A DNA stretch of 64,000 nucleotides from Eubacteriales bacterium (GTDB lineage: Bacteria > Bacillota > Clostridia > Oscillospirales > Oscillospiraceae). The notes under the pieces are model-generated. The model was not told the origin of the DNA, did not search any database, and saw only the letters and a list, made by a program, of their open reading frames with translations. Below, one piece after another: positions 9,014 through 17,238 of the stretch (position 1 is its first letter; each line of letters begins with the position of its first letter). Position numbers and translations under genes: made by a program. The DNA is taken from NCBI GenBank assembly GCA_030536255.1, contig JAUNQI010000010.1, positions 1 to 64,000 of the forward strand, written 5' to 3'.

Positions 9014-10435
9014 TCAGGGGATCTCGGAACGGCTGCCTTCCGCTTCGGCTTCCGCGGCTTTCGATGCCATTTCTGCCGCGCGCTCGTCGGCCCGGCGAAA
9101 CAGCTTTTTCAGGACAAAGACCGCCGCAACGGCAAGAACGAGCTCCGCGCACAGCTGAGAGTAGGACAGACCGTAGAGAGGCCATATTTTGTTCAGGATA
9201 TACAGCGCCGGGATCTCCAGAGCGACTTTGCGTAGGACAGCAAAAAGGAAGGATTCCTTTCCCATTCCGACCGCCTGGAAAATTCCGACCGCCAGAAAAT
9301 CCACGCAGAGGAACGGAAGCCCCAGACAGAAGCCTCTCAGGAAGTCCGTGCCGTAGGAAACGATGCTTTCCGTCTTCATAAAAAGGGAGATCATCGGCCC
9401 GGCAAAGAAATAGTACAAGGCGGTTGCGATCACGATAAAGCCAACGGAGAGCTTCGCGGTAAACGTGATGGCCTTCTTCATTCTCTCCGAGTTGCCGGAG
9501 GAATAGTTATAGCCGACCAGCGGCATGATTCCCTGGCCGAGTCCCATGGAAATATACATGGGAACCATGTTGATCTTATGGGTGATGCCCATTGCGGCAA
9601 CGGCATCGGTACCGTAGGCGGAGGTGAAGTTGTTCAGCACCGTCATGCCGGTCACGTTGAGGAGATTCTGCACCGCGGCGGGAACACCGACGGCGGCCAC
9701 GGAGGAGATGATCTTCTTATCAAAGCGGAATTTGCGGGGATCAATGGAAACAAAGGTCTTTCCGCGCCTGACAAAGAGAAAGATCAGGAAATACGCGCAG
9801 GCGACGCAGTTGGAAATAAACGTGGCGCAGCCCGCTCCGGAGGCGCCCATTCCAAGGCCCCACGGCATAATGAAGACAGGGTCCAGAACCACATTGAGCA
9901 GGCAGCCGCTGATGGTTCCGATACTGGCGTGAAGAGACTCTCCTTCCGAACGGATGAGGTTTGCCAGAACCAGATTCAGGATGGACGGAGCCGCACCGAG
10001 GACGACCGTCCAGAACATATACCGGGAGGTGGCGGAAACAGTTTCCTCCGCCGCACCGAGAAGACGCAGAAGCGGAGACTGAAAGACCGCACAGCCAAGA
10101 GAATACAGCAGCGAAAAGCAAAGCGCGCAGTAAAAGCCGTAAACGGATGTGCGCTTAACCGTCTCATAATCCTTTATTCCCAGTGCGCGGCTCATATAGC
10201 TGCTGCAGCCGACGCCGAAAAGATTGATCACCGCATTGAATGCCAGAAGTACCGGGGCCGCCAGCGTGACCGCGGCGCTCTCCACCGGATCATTCAGGGC
10301 TCCGACAAAATAGGTATCCGCGAGATTATAGAGCACCATAATCAGCGTACTGAGCACAGTAGGAACCGAAAGCTTTGCAACAGCTTTCGGGATGGGCATG
10401 GTTTCAAAGAGTTCTGTTTTGCTTGCTTTGGTCAT
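9014..10435 (-). CDS. MATE-family multidrug/sodium antiporter
   Basis: A 473-residue inner-membrane protein with about twelve hydrophobic segments in two six-helix halves, typical of NorM/DinF-like MATE exporters. Family segments include PTVLSTLIMVLYNLADTYFV in helix 1 and GLGQGIMPLVGYNYSSGN between the halves, the latter a conserved MATE stretch. Such proteins expel cationic compounds in exchange for Na+ or H+; the substrate here is unknown. The C terminus carries an Ala/Glu-rich cytoplasmic tail (about residue 445-473). GGGAAGGA precedes the ATG. The gene starts 24 nt after the CPBP protease gene and probably shares its transcript. Confidence 0.9.
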   Translation of the reverse strand: MTKASKTELFETMPIPKAVAKLSVPTVLSTLIMVLYNLADTYFVGALNDPVESAAVTLAAPVLLAFNAVINLFGVGCSSYMSRALGIKDYETVKRTSVYGFYCALCFSLLYSLGCAVFQSPLLRLLGAAEETVSATSRYMFWTVVLGAAPSILNLVLANLIRSEGESLHASIGTISGCLLNVVLDPVFIMPWGLGMGASGAGCATFISNCVACAYFLIFLFVRRGKTFVSIDPRKFRFDKKIISSVAAVGVPAAVQNLLNVTGMTVLNNFTSAYGTDAVAAMGITHKINMVPMYISMGLGQGIMPLVGYNYSSGNSERMKKAITFTAKLSVGFIVIATALYYFFAGPMISLFMKTESIVSYGTDFLRGFCLGLPFLCVDFLAVGIFQAVGMGKESFLFAVLRKVALEIPALYILNKIWPLYGLSYSQLCAELVLAVAAVFVLKKLFRRADERAAEMASKAAEAEAEGSRSEIP

Positions 10436-10459
10436 TGGTCTTCCTTCCCGGTTGATTTT

Positions 10460-11386
10460 TTATGATAATGTTTCGCTTTCTTCCGGTGCGTTTTCTTCCG
10501 CTGCAGCGGCAAACCCGGCTTTCTTCCTGTAAACAAAGGCCCAGAGGATCATCAGGCAATACACTGCTACAAGAAGAATGTTGTCCTTTGTCACGTCGGT
10601 CGAGTGATCGACAAACAGGGCCGGGAAGCTGAGGGAAGAAACCTCTCCCGTGAAAAGAAGCGCGGAAATGAGATTATTGAGGGCATGGATCACAACGGAC
10701 GCCTCATAGCTCCCGACGAGCAGATCGATCGCCATGAGAGAAAAGCCCGTAAAGAAATACTGGACCACGGCCATTCCGTATCCGTATGCCCCGACCTCCG
10801 GATTGGCAAGATGCGGAGCAAAAAATATCAGGCCGGAAAGGACGGAAACCAGAAACACCTTCCACAGCGGCGCCGGGAAACGGTTTCTGAAGAAATATCT
10901 GCCGATCACGCAGCGGAAAAGGAGCTCCTCTACCGTGGTCTGAAACGGGATCAGGAGCAGACAAATGACAACGGAAACGAGCCGAAGCTTCAGCTCCGCC
11001 GGCTGATAGGTGATGATATCCGACGTGAAGATCCTAATAATGCTCGGCACTAACAGCAGAAGATATATGATCACACAGCCGGCTACATACTTTTTCTTCC
11101 AGGGCTGGCCGTTGGAAATGATCTGCTTCACATTAGTCTTCAGCATTTTTTTCAGGAGCCATACTAGGATCAGGAAGTTAAAGAAGAATACCAGCAACAG
11201 ATACGTGCTTTCATAAATACTGTGAAAATATCCGCCTGCTCTGAAGGAGGGAATAAGCCGGATCAGCAGCGCAGGAACGGCCCCGAGGATCTGACCTCCG
11301 AGAAACGCGACCAGCAGGAACAGGACTCCTCTGAGCAGCGAATATTCATGCGACCCGAACGGGATTATTTTCTTTTCTTTTTCCAT
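10460..11386 (-). CDS. CPBP (CAAX/Abi) family intramembrane protease
   Basis: A 308-residue polytopic membrane protein with about eight hydrophobic segments. The three signature motifs of the CPBP/Rce1 glutamic-type protease family are present in order: EELLFR (about residue 155-160), FAPHL (about 189) and HALNN (about 236). In bacteria such proteins are linked to bacteriocin self-immunity or processing of membrane proteins; nothing here identifies the substrate. No bacteriocin precursor gene is recognisable next to it. AGAAAGGAT precedes the ATG. Upstream of and probably co-transcribed with the MATE exporter. Confidence 0.88.
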   Translation of the reverse strand: MEKEKKIIPFGSHEYSLLRGVLFLLVAFLGGQILGAVPALLIRLIPSFRAGGYFHSIYESTYLLLVFFFNFLILVWLLKKMLKTNVKQIISNGQPWKKKYVAGCVIIYLLLLVPSIIRIFTSDIITYQPAELKLRLVSVVICLLLIPFQTTVEELLFRCVIGRYFFRNRFPAPLWKVFLVSVLSGLIFFAPHLANPEVGAYGYGMAVVQYFFTGFSLMAIDLLVGSYEASVVIHALNNLISALLFTGEVSSLSFPALFVDHSTDVTKDNILLVAVYCLMILWAFVYRKKAGFAAAAEENAPEESETLS

Positions 11387-11506
11387 TCATTTATCCTTTC
11401 TGCACAATTTGTTCCGCTTTACAGTTTTGCATCGGAACAGCTCTCTATCGATTTTATGTCAACTGAATTATTTTAATTAAATTATCGCAATGTATATTAC
11501 GTAATC

Positions 11507-12709
11507 TCAGGAAGAAATCTTCCCTGCGCTTTTCATTTTTCTGAGCACAAGAACACAGAGGACCAGCACCGCCGGAAAGCCGATCCCGGCAAGGAGCCCG
11601 GCCTGAAGATCATCCCCTGCACGCTGAGAGACCGCTCCGACAATTGCCGGACCGATTGAGCCGCCGAGGTCTCCCCCGAGAGCCAGAAGGGCAAACATCG
11701 CCGTTCCTCCCTTCGGCATCACCGAAGACGAAATACTGAGGGAACCGGGCCACATGATCCCGACAGAAAAGCCGCAGAGTGCGCAGCCGATCAGACCCAT
11801 CACAGGCAGCTCCGCAAAGGCGGCAAGGAGGTAGCACAGCACGCAGAGAATCCCGGAGGCAGCCATAAATCCGGTCAGATCCACCTTTCCCCCGATTCTG
11901 CTGTAAAGCACGCGGCTGATCCCCATCAGCAGCGCGAAGCCGCAAGGACCGGCAAGGTCACCGACCGTTTTGGACACATGCAGTGCGGACTCCACGAAAG
12001 CCGAAGCCCACTGACCGAGAGCCAGCTCACTGGAACCGGAGCAGACCATCAGCACGATTAGCAGCCAGAACAGCTTTGTTTTCAGAAGCTCCCCGATGCT
12101 CATGCTCTTTCCGTCCTCTACGAGAGGCTCAATTGGGCAGGTGACAAAGTTAAACACATTATAGAACGGGACGAGCGCCCAGAGGCAGGCCAGAATCCGC
12201 CATTTCCCCGTTCCGAACGCGGAGAAGAACAGCGTGGAAAGGATCACGACCGCCATGGTTCCCCAGCAGTAGAAGGAATGAAGAAAGCTCATGACCCTGT
12301 CTTTATTGTCAAAGGGGCACGCCTCGATGATCGGGCTGCAGAGGACTTCAATCAGCCCGCTGCCGAGCGCATAGATAAAAACGCAGATGAGGATCCCGAC
12401 AAAGGGAGAGGGCAAGAGCCCGGGCAGTACAGCAAGACCGATCAGCCCTGCCGCGGAGGCGATCTCCGAGGTCACGATACACACCCTGTAGCCGAGCCGG
12501 TCAACTACGACGGCACAGAAGCTGTCCACAAGAAGCTGCGTAAAGAAAAAGCACGTGGAGATCAGGGCAAGAGAGCCGAGAGAGATCCCGTATTCCGAAT
12601 GGAACGTTGTATACAGCAGCGGGGCAAAGTTGGCAAGGATCGCCTGCGTTACAAAGCCGAGATAACACGCAAGCTGGGTCCTTTTGTAATTTTTAACGGT
12701 TTTATTCAT
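11507..12709 (-). CDS. MFS transporter (sugar/fucose permease-like)
   Basis: A 400-residue Major Facilitator Superfamily protein with about twelve membrane segments. The loop between helices 2 and 3 shows the motif-A-like DRLGYR, and the second half contains SRIGGKVD in the equivalent place. The overall pattern, including the pocket-forming EVLCSPIIEACP, resembles the FucP/bypass-of-stop-codon (YfkF-like) carbohydrate-type permeases, but the substrate cannot be told. CAGGAG precedes the ATG. It is 120 nt upstream of the CPBP gene on the same strand; that gap shows no clear terminator, so read-through is possible. Confidence 0.85.
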   Translation of the reverse strand: MNKTVKNYKRTQLACYLGFVTQAILANFAPLLYTTFHSEYGISLGSLALISTCFFFTQLLVDSFCAVVVDRLGYRVCIVTSEIASAAGLIGLAVLPGLLPSPFVGILICVFIYALGSGLIEVLCSPIIEACPFDNKDRVMSFLHSFYCWGTMAVVILSTLFFSAFGTGKWRILACLWALVPFYNVFNFVTCPIEPLVEDGKSMSIGELLKTKLFWLLIVLMVCSGSSELALGQWASAFVESALHVSKTVGDLAGPCGFALLMGISRVLYSRIGGKVDLTGFMAASGILCVLCYLLAAFAELPVMGLIGCALCGFSVGIMWPGSLSISSSVMPKGGTAMFALLALGGDLGGSIGPAIVGAVSQRAGDDLQAGLLAGIGFPAVLVLCVLVLRKMKSAGKISS

Positions 12710-12884
12710 AAAAACTCCTGTTCAAAGAAACGGGTAAGTATTTTAATATGATTTCTGTCCGGTGTTCATATTACTTTATTAACAAACGCAGAGAGCAATA
12801 TCAGAAGCAAGTTAAAAGCCTGATCATCAGCACGCCAAACTTTATACATTATAACAGAAGTTCCCAAAACAGCCAATAGAAAAA

Positions 12885-12923
12885 CAGCGGGTCAGGTTCC
12901 GGGGGATTAAAACTGATCCGCTG
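12885..12923. other. Unassigned hairpin in the 328-nt gap between the MFS and WYL genes
   Basis: An 11-bp inverted repeat (12885-12895 with 12913-12923, one G-T pair, 17-nt loop). On the minus strand it is followed by TTTTTCTATT, so it has terminator form in that direction, although no gene reads into it from the right. The rest of 12710-12956 shows nothing I recognise beyond A+T-rich leader sequence of the MFS gene. Confidence 0.4.
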
Positions 12924-12956
12924 CTCACTGATTTTCAGCCGCCGAAGGATAAGCGG

Positions 12957-13003
12957 TTTCGAAAGTGAAAAAATATTGAAATTTCGAAAGTGTATGGTAT
13001 ATT
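12957..13003 (+). promoter_or_regulatory. Promoter of the WYL regulator with an 11-nt direct repeat
   Basis: TTGAAA (12976-12981), a 16-nt spacer and TATATT (12998-13003) form a sigma-A promoter. The sequence TTTCGAAAGTG occurs twice, at 12957-12967 and 12982-12992, exactly 25 nt apart, flanking the -35 box and filling the spacer. Each copy contains the palindrome TTTCGAAA. This is a plausible autoregulatory operator. Confidence 0.65.
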
Positions 13004-13037
13004 CTTCTATGTTAAAAATTATGTCAGGAGTTTTGAT

Positions 13038-14015
13038 ATGCCAAAATCCGCCAATCAGAAATTGAAGCTGCTGTATCTCATGCGCTATCTGCAGCACAGC
13101 TCCGACGAAGACCACCCTGTCACCATTCAGCAGATGATCGACGAGCTGAGCAAGGACGAGATCAAAGCCGAGCGCAAGAGCCTGTATGACGACATTGAGA
13201 CGCTGCGCTCTTTCGGGCTCGACATCGTGCAGCAGAACGGGAATTACTACGTAGCCTCCCGTGACTTCGAGCTTCCGGAGCTCAAGCTGCTGGTGGACAG
13301 CGTTCAGAGCTCCAAGTTTATCACCCAGAAAAAGACGCTCGGTCTGATCAAAAAGATCGAACAGCTGGCAAGCGTATATGACGCACAGAAGCTGCAGCGC
13401 CAGGTTTACGTGCGCAACCGGGTAAAAAGCATGAACGAGAGTGTCTATTATAACGTTGACGAGATATCCGGAGCGATCACGCAGGATCGGATGATCTGTT
13501 TCAAATACTTTGACTATACCGTTTCCAAGCAGCGGAAATTCCGGAAGGACGGGTCATGGTACGAGATCAGCCCGTTCTCCCTGATATGGGATAATGAAAA
13601 CTACTACATGCTCGGCTATGATGCGGCCGCCGGACTTATGAAGCACTACCGCGTGGACAAGATGACCGAGATCTCCGCACTGAAAAAGAGGCGCGAGGGC
13701 AAAGAAGCCTTCCGGAAAATCGACATGCCGAATTACTCCAAAGAGGTGTTTGACATGTTCTCCGGAAAGATTGAAACCGTTACGCTCCGGTTTGCCAGCC
13801 ACCTTGTCGGAGCGGTGATCGATCGGTTCGGAACGGACACCGTGATCGTCGCAAACGACAGCGAGCACTTTACCGTAAACGTGGATGTTGCGATCAGCCC
13901 GAGATTCTATGCCTGGCTTTTCGGCTTCGGAACGGAAGTGGAGGTCATCTATCCGGAGGAAATACGCTCGGAATACGCGGAAACGCTCGACACGCTGAAA
14001 AAACTCTACGAATAA
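13038..14015 (+). CDS. WYL-domain transcriptional regulator (DeoR-type HTH)
   Basis: A 325-residue regulator. The N-terminal about 70 residues form a winged helix-turn-helix (KSLYDDIETLRSFGLDI is the recognition-helix and wing area), and residues about 130-220 are the WYL domain (YEISPFSLIWDNENYYMLGY is its core), followed by a WCX-like C-terminal domain. WYL proteins sense ligands, often nucleic-acid-related, and control DNA damage, phage defence or metabolic genes. I chose the ATG at 13038 with CAGGAG eight bases upstream; an earlier in-frame start would precede the predicted transcription start. It is a lone plus-strand gene, divergent from the MFS gene, which could be its target. Confidence 0.9.
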   Translation: MPKSANQKLKLLYLMRYLQHSSDEDHPVTIQQMIDELSKDEIKAERKSLYDDIETLRSFGLDIVQQNGNYYVASRDFELPELKLLVDSVQSSKFITQKKTLGLIKKIEQLASVYDAQKLQRQVYVRNRVKSMNESVYYNVDEISGAITQDRMICFKYFDYTVSKQRKFRKDGSWYEISPFSLIWDNENYYMLGYDAAAGLMKHYRVDKMTEISALKKRREGKEAFRKIDMPNYSKEVFDMFSGKIETVTLRFASHLVGAVIDRFGTDTVIVANDSEHFTVNVDVAISPRFYAWLFGFGTEVEVIYPEEIRSEYAETLDTLKKLYE

Positions 14016-14101
14016 TATGAACAGCAGCGGATCAATGGCTGCTATGATTGAGCAAATACTGTCTAAACCGAATTCATTAAAACCGTTTCCTTTGTCTGTT
14101 T

Positions 14102-15829
14102 TTATTTATGAAACCCGATAATTGTGTTGTTTTGCTTCATAATTTGGGCATAACGGAATTCATCGGACAGCATCAGTGCCATTCGTGTTCCGATAAATTT
14201 ATACGGAGTTTCATCATTCAGGGTCCATTCCTCCGCTCTCCTGCGTAAATCATTCAGCGGACAGTTGTCACAGATTCGCAGAATGATCTGCTCATCTGTC
14301 AGAATCATTTTCATGTTTACGATCGGATCCGCGATTCGATACTCTTTTCCATGATTCAGAAGACAGATTGCAAGTTCCTCAGCGCACAGAGAAACAGAAA
14401 AGCACAACCGTGAAGAAATACCACGGTTTGCGCAAAAGGCCCCTGCCTCGGAAGAGAAAGCGACAGCCTGTTCCGCAGTTCTGATTTCAGCACAAATCAT
14501 GTTCTTCTCCGAAATCTTAAGCAGACCATTCTGACGTTTTTCACGCAGGAACAGTACAGAACTCAAAAGAGCGGACAGAACTTCTGCACCGACAAGAGAA
14601 ACGAACACGCCCACATTCCCTTTACCGAAAACAAGAAGAAATATACAGGGAAACACACAGCCCTTTACAAGATTCAGCAAGGAACTGATGGCAGACTTTT
14701 TGAAAGCCTGCAAACCTTTTAGCGTTGCAAGGAACAAGGCGGAAAACGGAATTTGAATACTGATCGCAAGGATTGCGATTTGTGCACAGCGAAGGACATC
14801 CGCCGCATGGTCCGCTGTGTAAAACAATGCAAGAGGACGGGAAACTGCTGCCAGCAGACAACAGACCGGAACCATGGAAGTAATGACCCAAAGGGAACTT
14901 CGGAATACCTGATTGACAGATGTTCTGTCGCATTCTCCGGTGTACAGCCCTATAAGAAGCAGCGTTGTGTCGCCGACAGCGCAGCAGATAGTATTACTGA
15001 ATAGCGCAATATTCTTAAAAACCGCCACACCAAACATTGCTTCCATTCCGGCTCCGGAGATGATCAGGCTGTTGATCAGTTTATTTCCGAAAAATGCAGC
15101 CAGAGCATATACAGTTTGAGAGTATCCCAATCGAAACAGCTGCGGTATATATTCGAATCTGATGGATGGACGAAGAGAAAACAGCCTGCCGCTTCCAGAA
15201 TAATAAAGCAAAAGAACAGCCGCTCCGCCGACATAACTGATTGAAGTTGCAATACCCATTCCGATCAGTCCGCCCCGGAACAGAAACACATTCAAGAGAT
15301 CTCCGATAATATTCAAAGCACATGTAGTGATACCGGAAATGCGAACGATTCCAGTTCCACCGTCCATCTGCAGCGGACCCATGGAAACGCTTAGAAAGTT
15401 ATAAAAAACATTACCGGTAAACAGGGCACGGAGATAGCCCGCTGTCTCCGGCATCAGATAAGCTGCCTCTCCTTTCGCCCCGAGAAATGCTGCGAATGAT
15501 TCGGAATATACAACACCTGCGACCGAGACCAGTGCCGACAGGAGAAAAGAGATCCACACGGTTGTAGAAAAAACACTTTTCGCCTCGTCCGTGCGCCCCT
15601 GCCCGATTTTTTCAGAACATAGTATCTGATTACCCGTATCCAGCAAATAACTCAGAGTACTATTCAATATGAAATATGGAGTCGCAATTGTGTAAGCGGT
15701 CATTGCGTCTACACCGAGAAATACGCTTGTCAGGATACCGTCAATAAAGCCGGCCATCATGCTTGAGCTTCTGATATATACTGCGGTTACAAAAGCATTC
15801 CGATAGGTTCTGCCAATTCTATTTTTCAT
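14102..15829 (-). CDS. MATE transporter fused to a C-terminal GHKL (RsbW-like) ATPase domain
   Basis: A 575-residue protein, about 110-130 residues longer than an ordinary MATE exporter. Residues about 1-435 are twelve-helix MATE (start AGFIDGILTSVFLG, middle RISGITTCALNIIGDLLNV). Residues about 440-575 are soluble and resemble the anti-sigma-factor/histidine-kinase ATPase fold: an N-box-like CAEELAICLLNHG (482-494), a G1-like LRICDNCPLND (518-528) and a G2-like KFIGTRMALML. The usual glycines of G1 are reduced, so ATP binding is uncertain. GGAAAG precedes the ATG at 15829. It follows the nucleotidyltransferase-like gene by 30 nt on the same strand. Function unknown; the domain reading is inference from motif order and spacing. 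Confidence 0.75.
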   Translation of the reverse strand: MKNRIGRTYRNAFVTAVYIRSSSMMAGFIDGILTSVFLGVDAMTAYTIATPYFILNSTLSYLLDTGNQILCSEKIGQGRTDEAKSVFSTTVWISFLLSALVSVAGVVYSESFAAFLGAKGEAAYLMPETAGYLRALFTGNVFYNFLSVSMGPLQMDGGTGIVRISGITTCALNIIGDLLNVFLFRGGLIGMGIATSISYVGGAAVLLLYYSGSGRLFSLRPSIRFEYIPQLFRLGYSQTVYALAAFFGNKLINSLIISGAGMEAMFGVAVFKNIALFSNTICCAVGDTTLLLIGLYTGECDRTSVNQVFRSSLWVITSMVPVCCLLAAVSRPLALFYTADHAADVLRCAQIAILAISIQIPFSALFLATLKGLQAFKKSAISSLLNLVKGCVFPCIFLLVFGKGNVGVFVSLVGAEVLSALLSSVLFLREKRQNGLLKISEKNMICAEIRTAEQAVAFSSEAGAFCANRGISSRLCFSVSLCAEELAICLLNHGKEYRIADPIVNMKMILTDEQIILRICDNCPLNDLRRRAEEWTLNDETPYKFIGTRMALMLSDEFRYAQIMKQNNTIIGFHK

Positions 15830-15859
15830 AGCTTTCCAATCGATCCCTTCAACCAGAAT

Positions 15860-16891
15860 TTATTCCTGCTGATAATAATACCGTGTATAATCTTTTAACT
15901 GTCTGAACGGCTCTCTGCACAGCATTACGGATTCTTTTTTACCATCATGCTCCCAGCAGAGAATATCCCCGCAGCCTTCTATGACATTTCCTTTCCTGAT
16001 TGTGGCGTGAAAAAAAGTCTCAGCAAGAAGTACATAAGAAAAATCGCTATTTTCTACCTTAAAAAAAGGCTCCATCTGCAAGGCATACGTGTCATCCGTA
16101 ACACGGCAACGGAAGGATACATTCTCACAAATCATCTCGGCCGAGTGCAGATTGTTCCGGTTGAAATCCTCACAAACATAAAAAGCGTCTACAAGTTGCT
16201 CCCGGAATAAGAATCGGAACGGCAGAGGCAGCCCGTACGCCTGCGGCACGCCCTGTTTTTGGTTGATGTTGATAACGGTATTGTGGATTCTTCGGAGTTC
16301 CTCGGCATTCCCGTAAAAGACAATGTCGTAATCACTTGACTTTTCGGCGCCCAATGCCGCTGACCCGGCCAGCCCCATCTGTTCGGGGGATACTTCAAAT
16401 CTTTTTCCCAACGCGGCAACATAGGAACGGAAATCCGCATCCTCGCAGCACAGGCGTATCATGGCTGCCCTCGGGTCTATAATTTCAATAACATCCGCAC
16501 ATTCAAAACAGGTGTAGGATTGTAAAAACGAGGAATGAAACCGAGGAATGCTGTCCGGTCGGTAGCGGTACGGGAGCTCTCTGATCTGCCGGTTATCCAG
16601 AGAAACATTCCGAACACCGTCTTTCCTTATGGTTGTTTTTATCATAGGGATTCCACACTGTGTTTTTCGAAACGGAAAATCGGAACGCATCTCTTCCCGG
16701 ATATTGTTTTCACTTACGTAAAGACAAGTGCCAAAAAACTGATCCTCATTGTTCTGGAAAAGATAATTGCACGGCGCACAGATCACGGCGGAGGTATCAT
16801 ACTTCCTGCTGTGAATCAGATAATACAGAATATCGTTTGAATCATTCAGTGCTCTGCATTTTTTCAGAATATCTAAATCACTCATTTTCAT
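15860..16891 (-). CDS. Nucleotidyltransferase-fold protein of unknown function
   Basis: A 343-residue soluble protein. Residues 174-190 read LAGSAALGAEKSSDYDI, the GS...D-x-D signature of the polymerase-beta-like nucleotidyltransferase superfamily (G176, S177; acidic pair D187 and D189); D235 in QLVDAFYV could be the third metal ligand. The first about 165 residues match nothing I know, but contain several cysteines and a conserved-looking FHSSFLQSYTCFECADVIE stretch. The combined layout recalls uncharacterised predicted nucleotidyltransferases (COG1665-like), with low certainty. The start at 16891 follows GGGGTTGAG; an ATG two codons later is possible. It probably forms an operon with the MATE-ATPase gene downstream. 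Confidence 0.6.
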   Translation of the reverse strand: MKMSDLDILKKCRALNDSNDILYYLIHSRKYDTSAVICAPCNYLFQNNEDQFFGTCLYVSENNIREEMRSDFPFRKTQCGIPMIKTTIRKDGVRNVSLDNRQIRELPYRYRPDSIPRFHSSFLQSYTCFECADVIEIIDPRAAMIRLCCEDADFRSYVAALGKRFEVSPEQMGLAGSAALGAEKSSDYDIVFYGNAEELRRIHNTVININQKQGVPQAYGLPLPFRFLFREQLVDAFYVCEDFNRNNLHSAEMICENVSFRCRVTDDTYALQMEPFFKVENSDFSYVLLAETFFHATIRKGNVIEGCGDILCWEHDGKKESVMLCREPFRQLKDYTRYYYQQE

Positions 16892-16915
16892 CTCAACCCC
16901 GGTAATACAAATTGT

Positions 16916-17035
16916 TTATTCCGTTAAGCGACATTTCAGCTCCGCAATCTCAGAAACAGTCATTCCGCGCGATCTAAGACATTGCTCTGCCGAAATCTGC
17001 AGTTCCGGATATGTGTGATTATCCTGATACTTTTT
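16916..17035 (-). pseudogene. Possible remnant of a lost gene in the leader of the nucleotidyltransferase gene
   Basis: Within the 347-nt gap between 16891 and 17239, the minus strand has an open frame of 39 codons ending at 16916. Its C terminus reads RSRGMTVSEIAELKCRLTE, which looks like the end of a real protein (a helix-turn-helix-like SEIAEL stretch) rather than random sequence. No credible start or ribosome site precedes it. It may be a decayed upstream gene or simply the leader. Low confidence. Confidence 0.25.
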
Positions 17036-17041
17036 CTATAT

Positions 17042-17050
17042 ATTATACCA
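17042..17050 (-). promoter_or_regulatory. Extended -10 promoter for the nucleotidyltransferase/MATE-ATPase unit
   Basis: On the minus strand TGGTATAAT (TG, one base, perfect TATAAT at 17047-17042). No good -35 box lies 16-18 nt upstream, consistent with an extended -10 promoter. The leader to the ATG at 16891 would be about 145 nt. Confidence 0.55.
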
Positions 17051-17132
17051 TGAATCGCTCAAAAAGTCCCTGCTTTCTTGAAATAATAAAAATCAAAAAA
17101 TGAATCATTCGATGTACAGCGTATAAAGGAAA

Positions 17133-17163
17133 ACGGCTGCAGCCCTCTTCGGACTGCAGCCGT
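17133..17163 (-). terminator. Terminator of the sugar ABC transporter operon
   Basis: A perfect 10-bp stem (17133-17142 with 17154-17163) with an 11-nt loop, followed on the minus strand by TTTTCCTTTA. It lies about 75 nt after the permease stop. A T-rich stretch on the other side might also let it act on plus-strand transcripts. Confidence 0.7.
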
Positions 17164-17238
17164 CGTTTGCTTATTATCTTTTTGGTATTATGCGAGCTTC
17201 TGACAGGGATATCCGTTCTTTCTGTCAGATGGACTCCA

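Noticed and set aside
6816-9158. A 780-codon open frame on the plus strand opposite carB and pyrC
   Set aside because: It is the mirror of two well-conserved enzymes whose codon use leaves the opposite strand open. No ribosome site, no domain, and it crosses two operon boundaries.
9014-12709. Bacteriocin immunity locus from CPBP protease next to exporters
   Set aside because: No small double-glycine precursor, peptidase-type ABC exporter or radical-SAM gene was found in the surrounding sequence.
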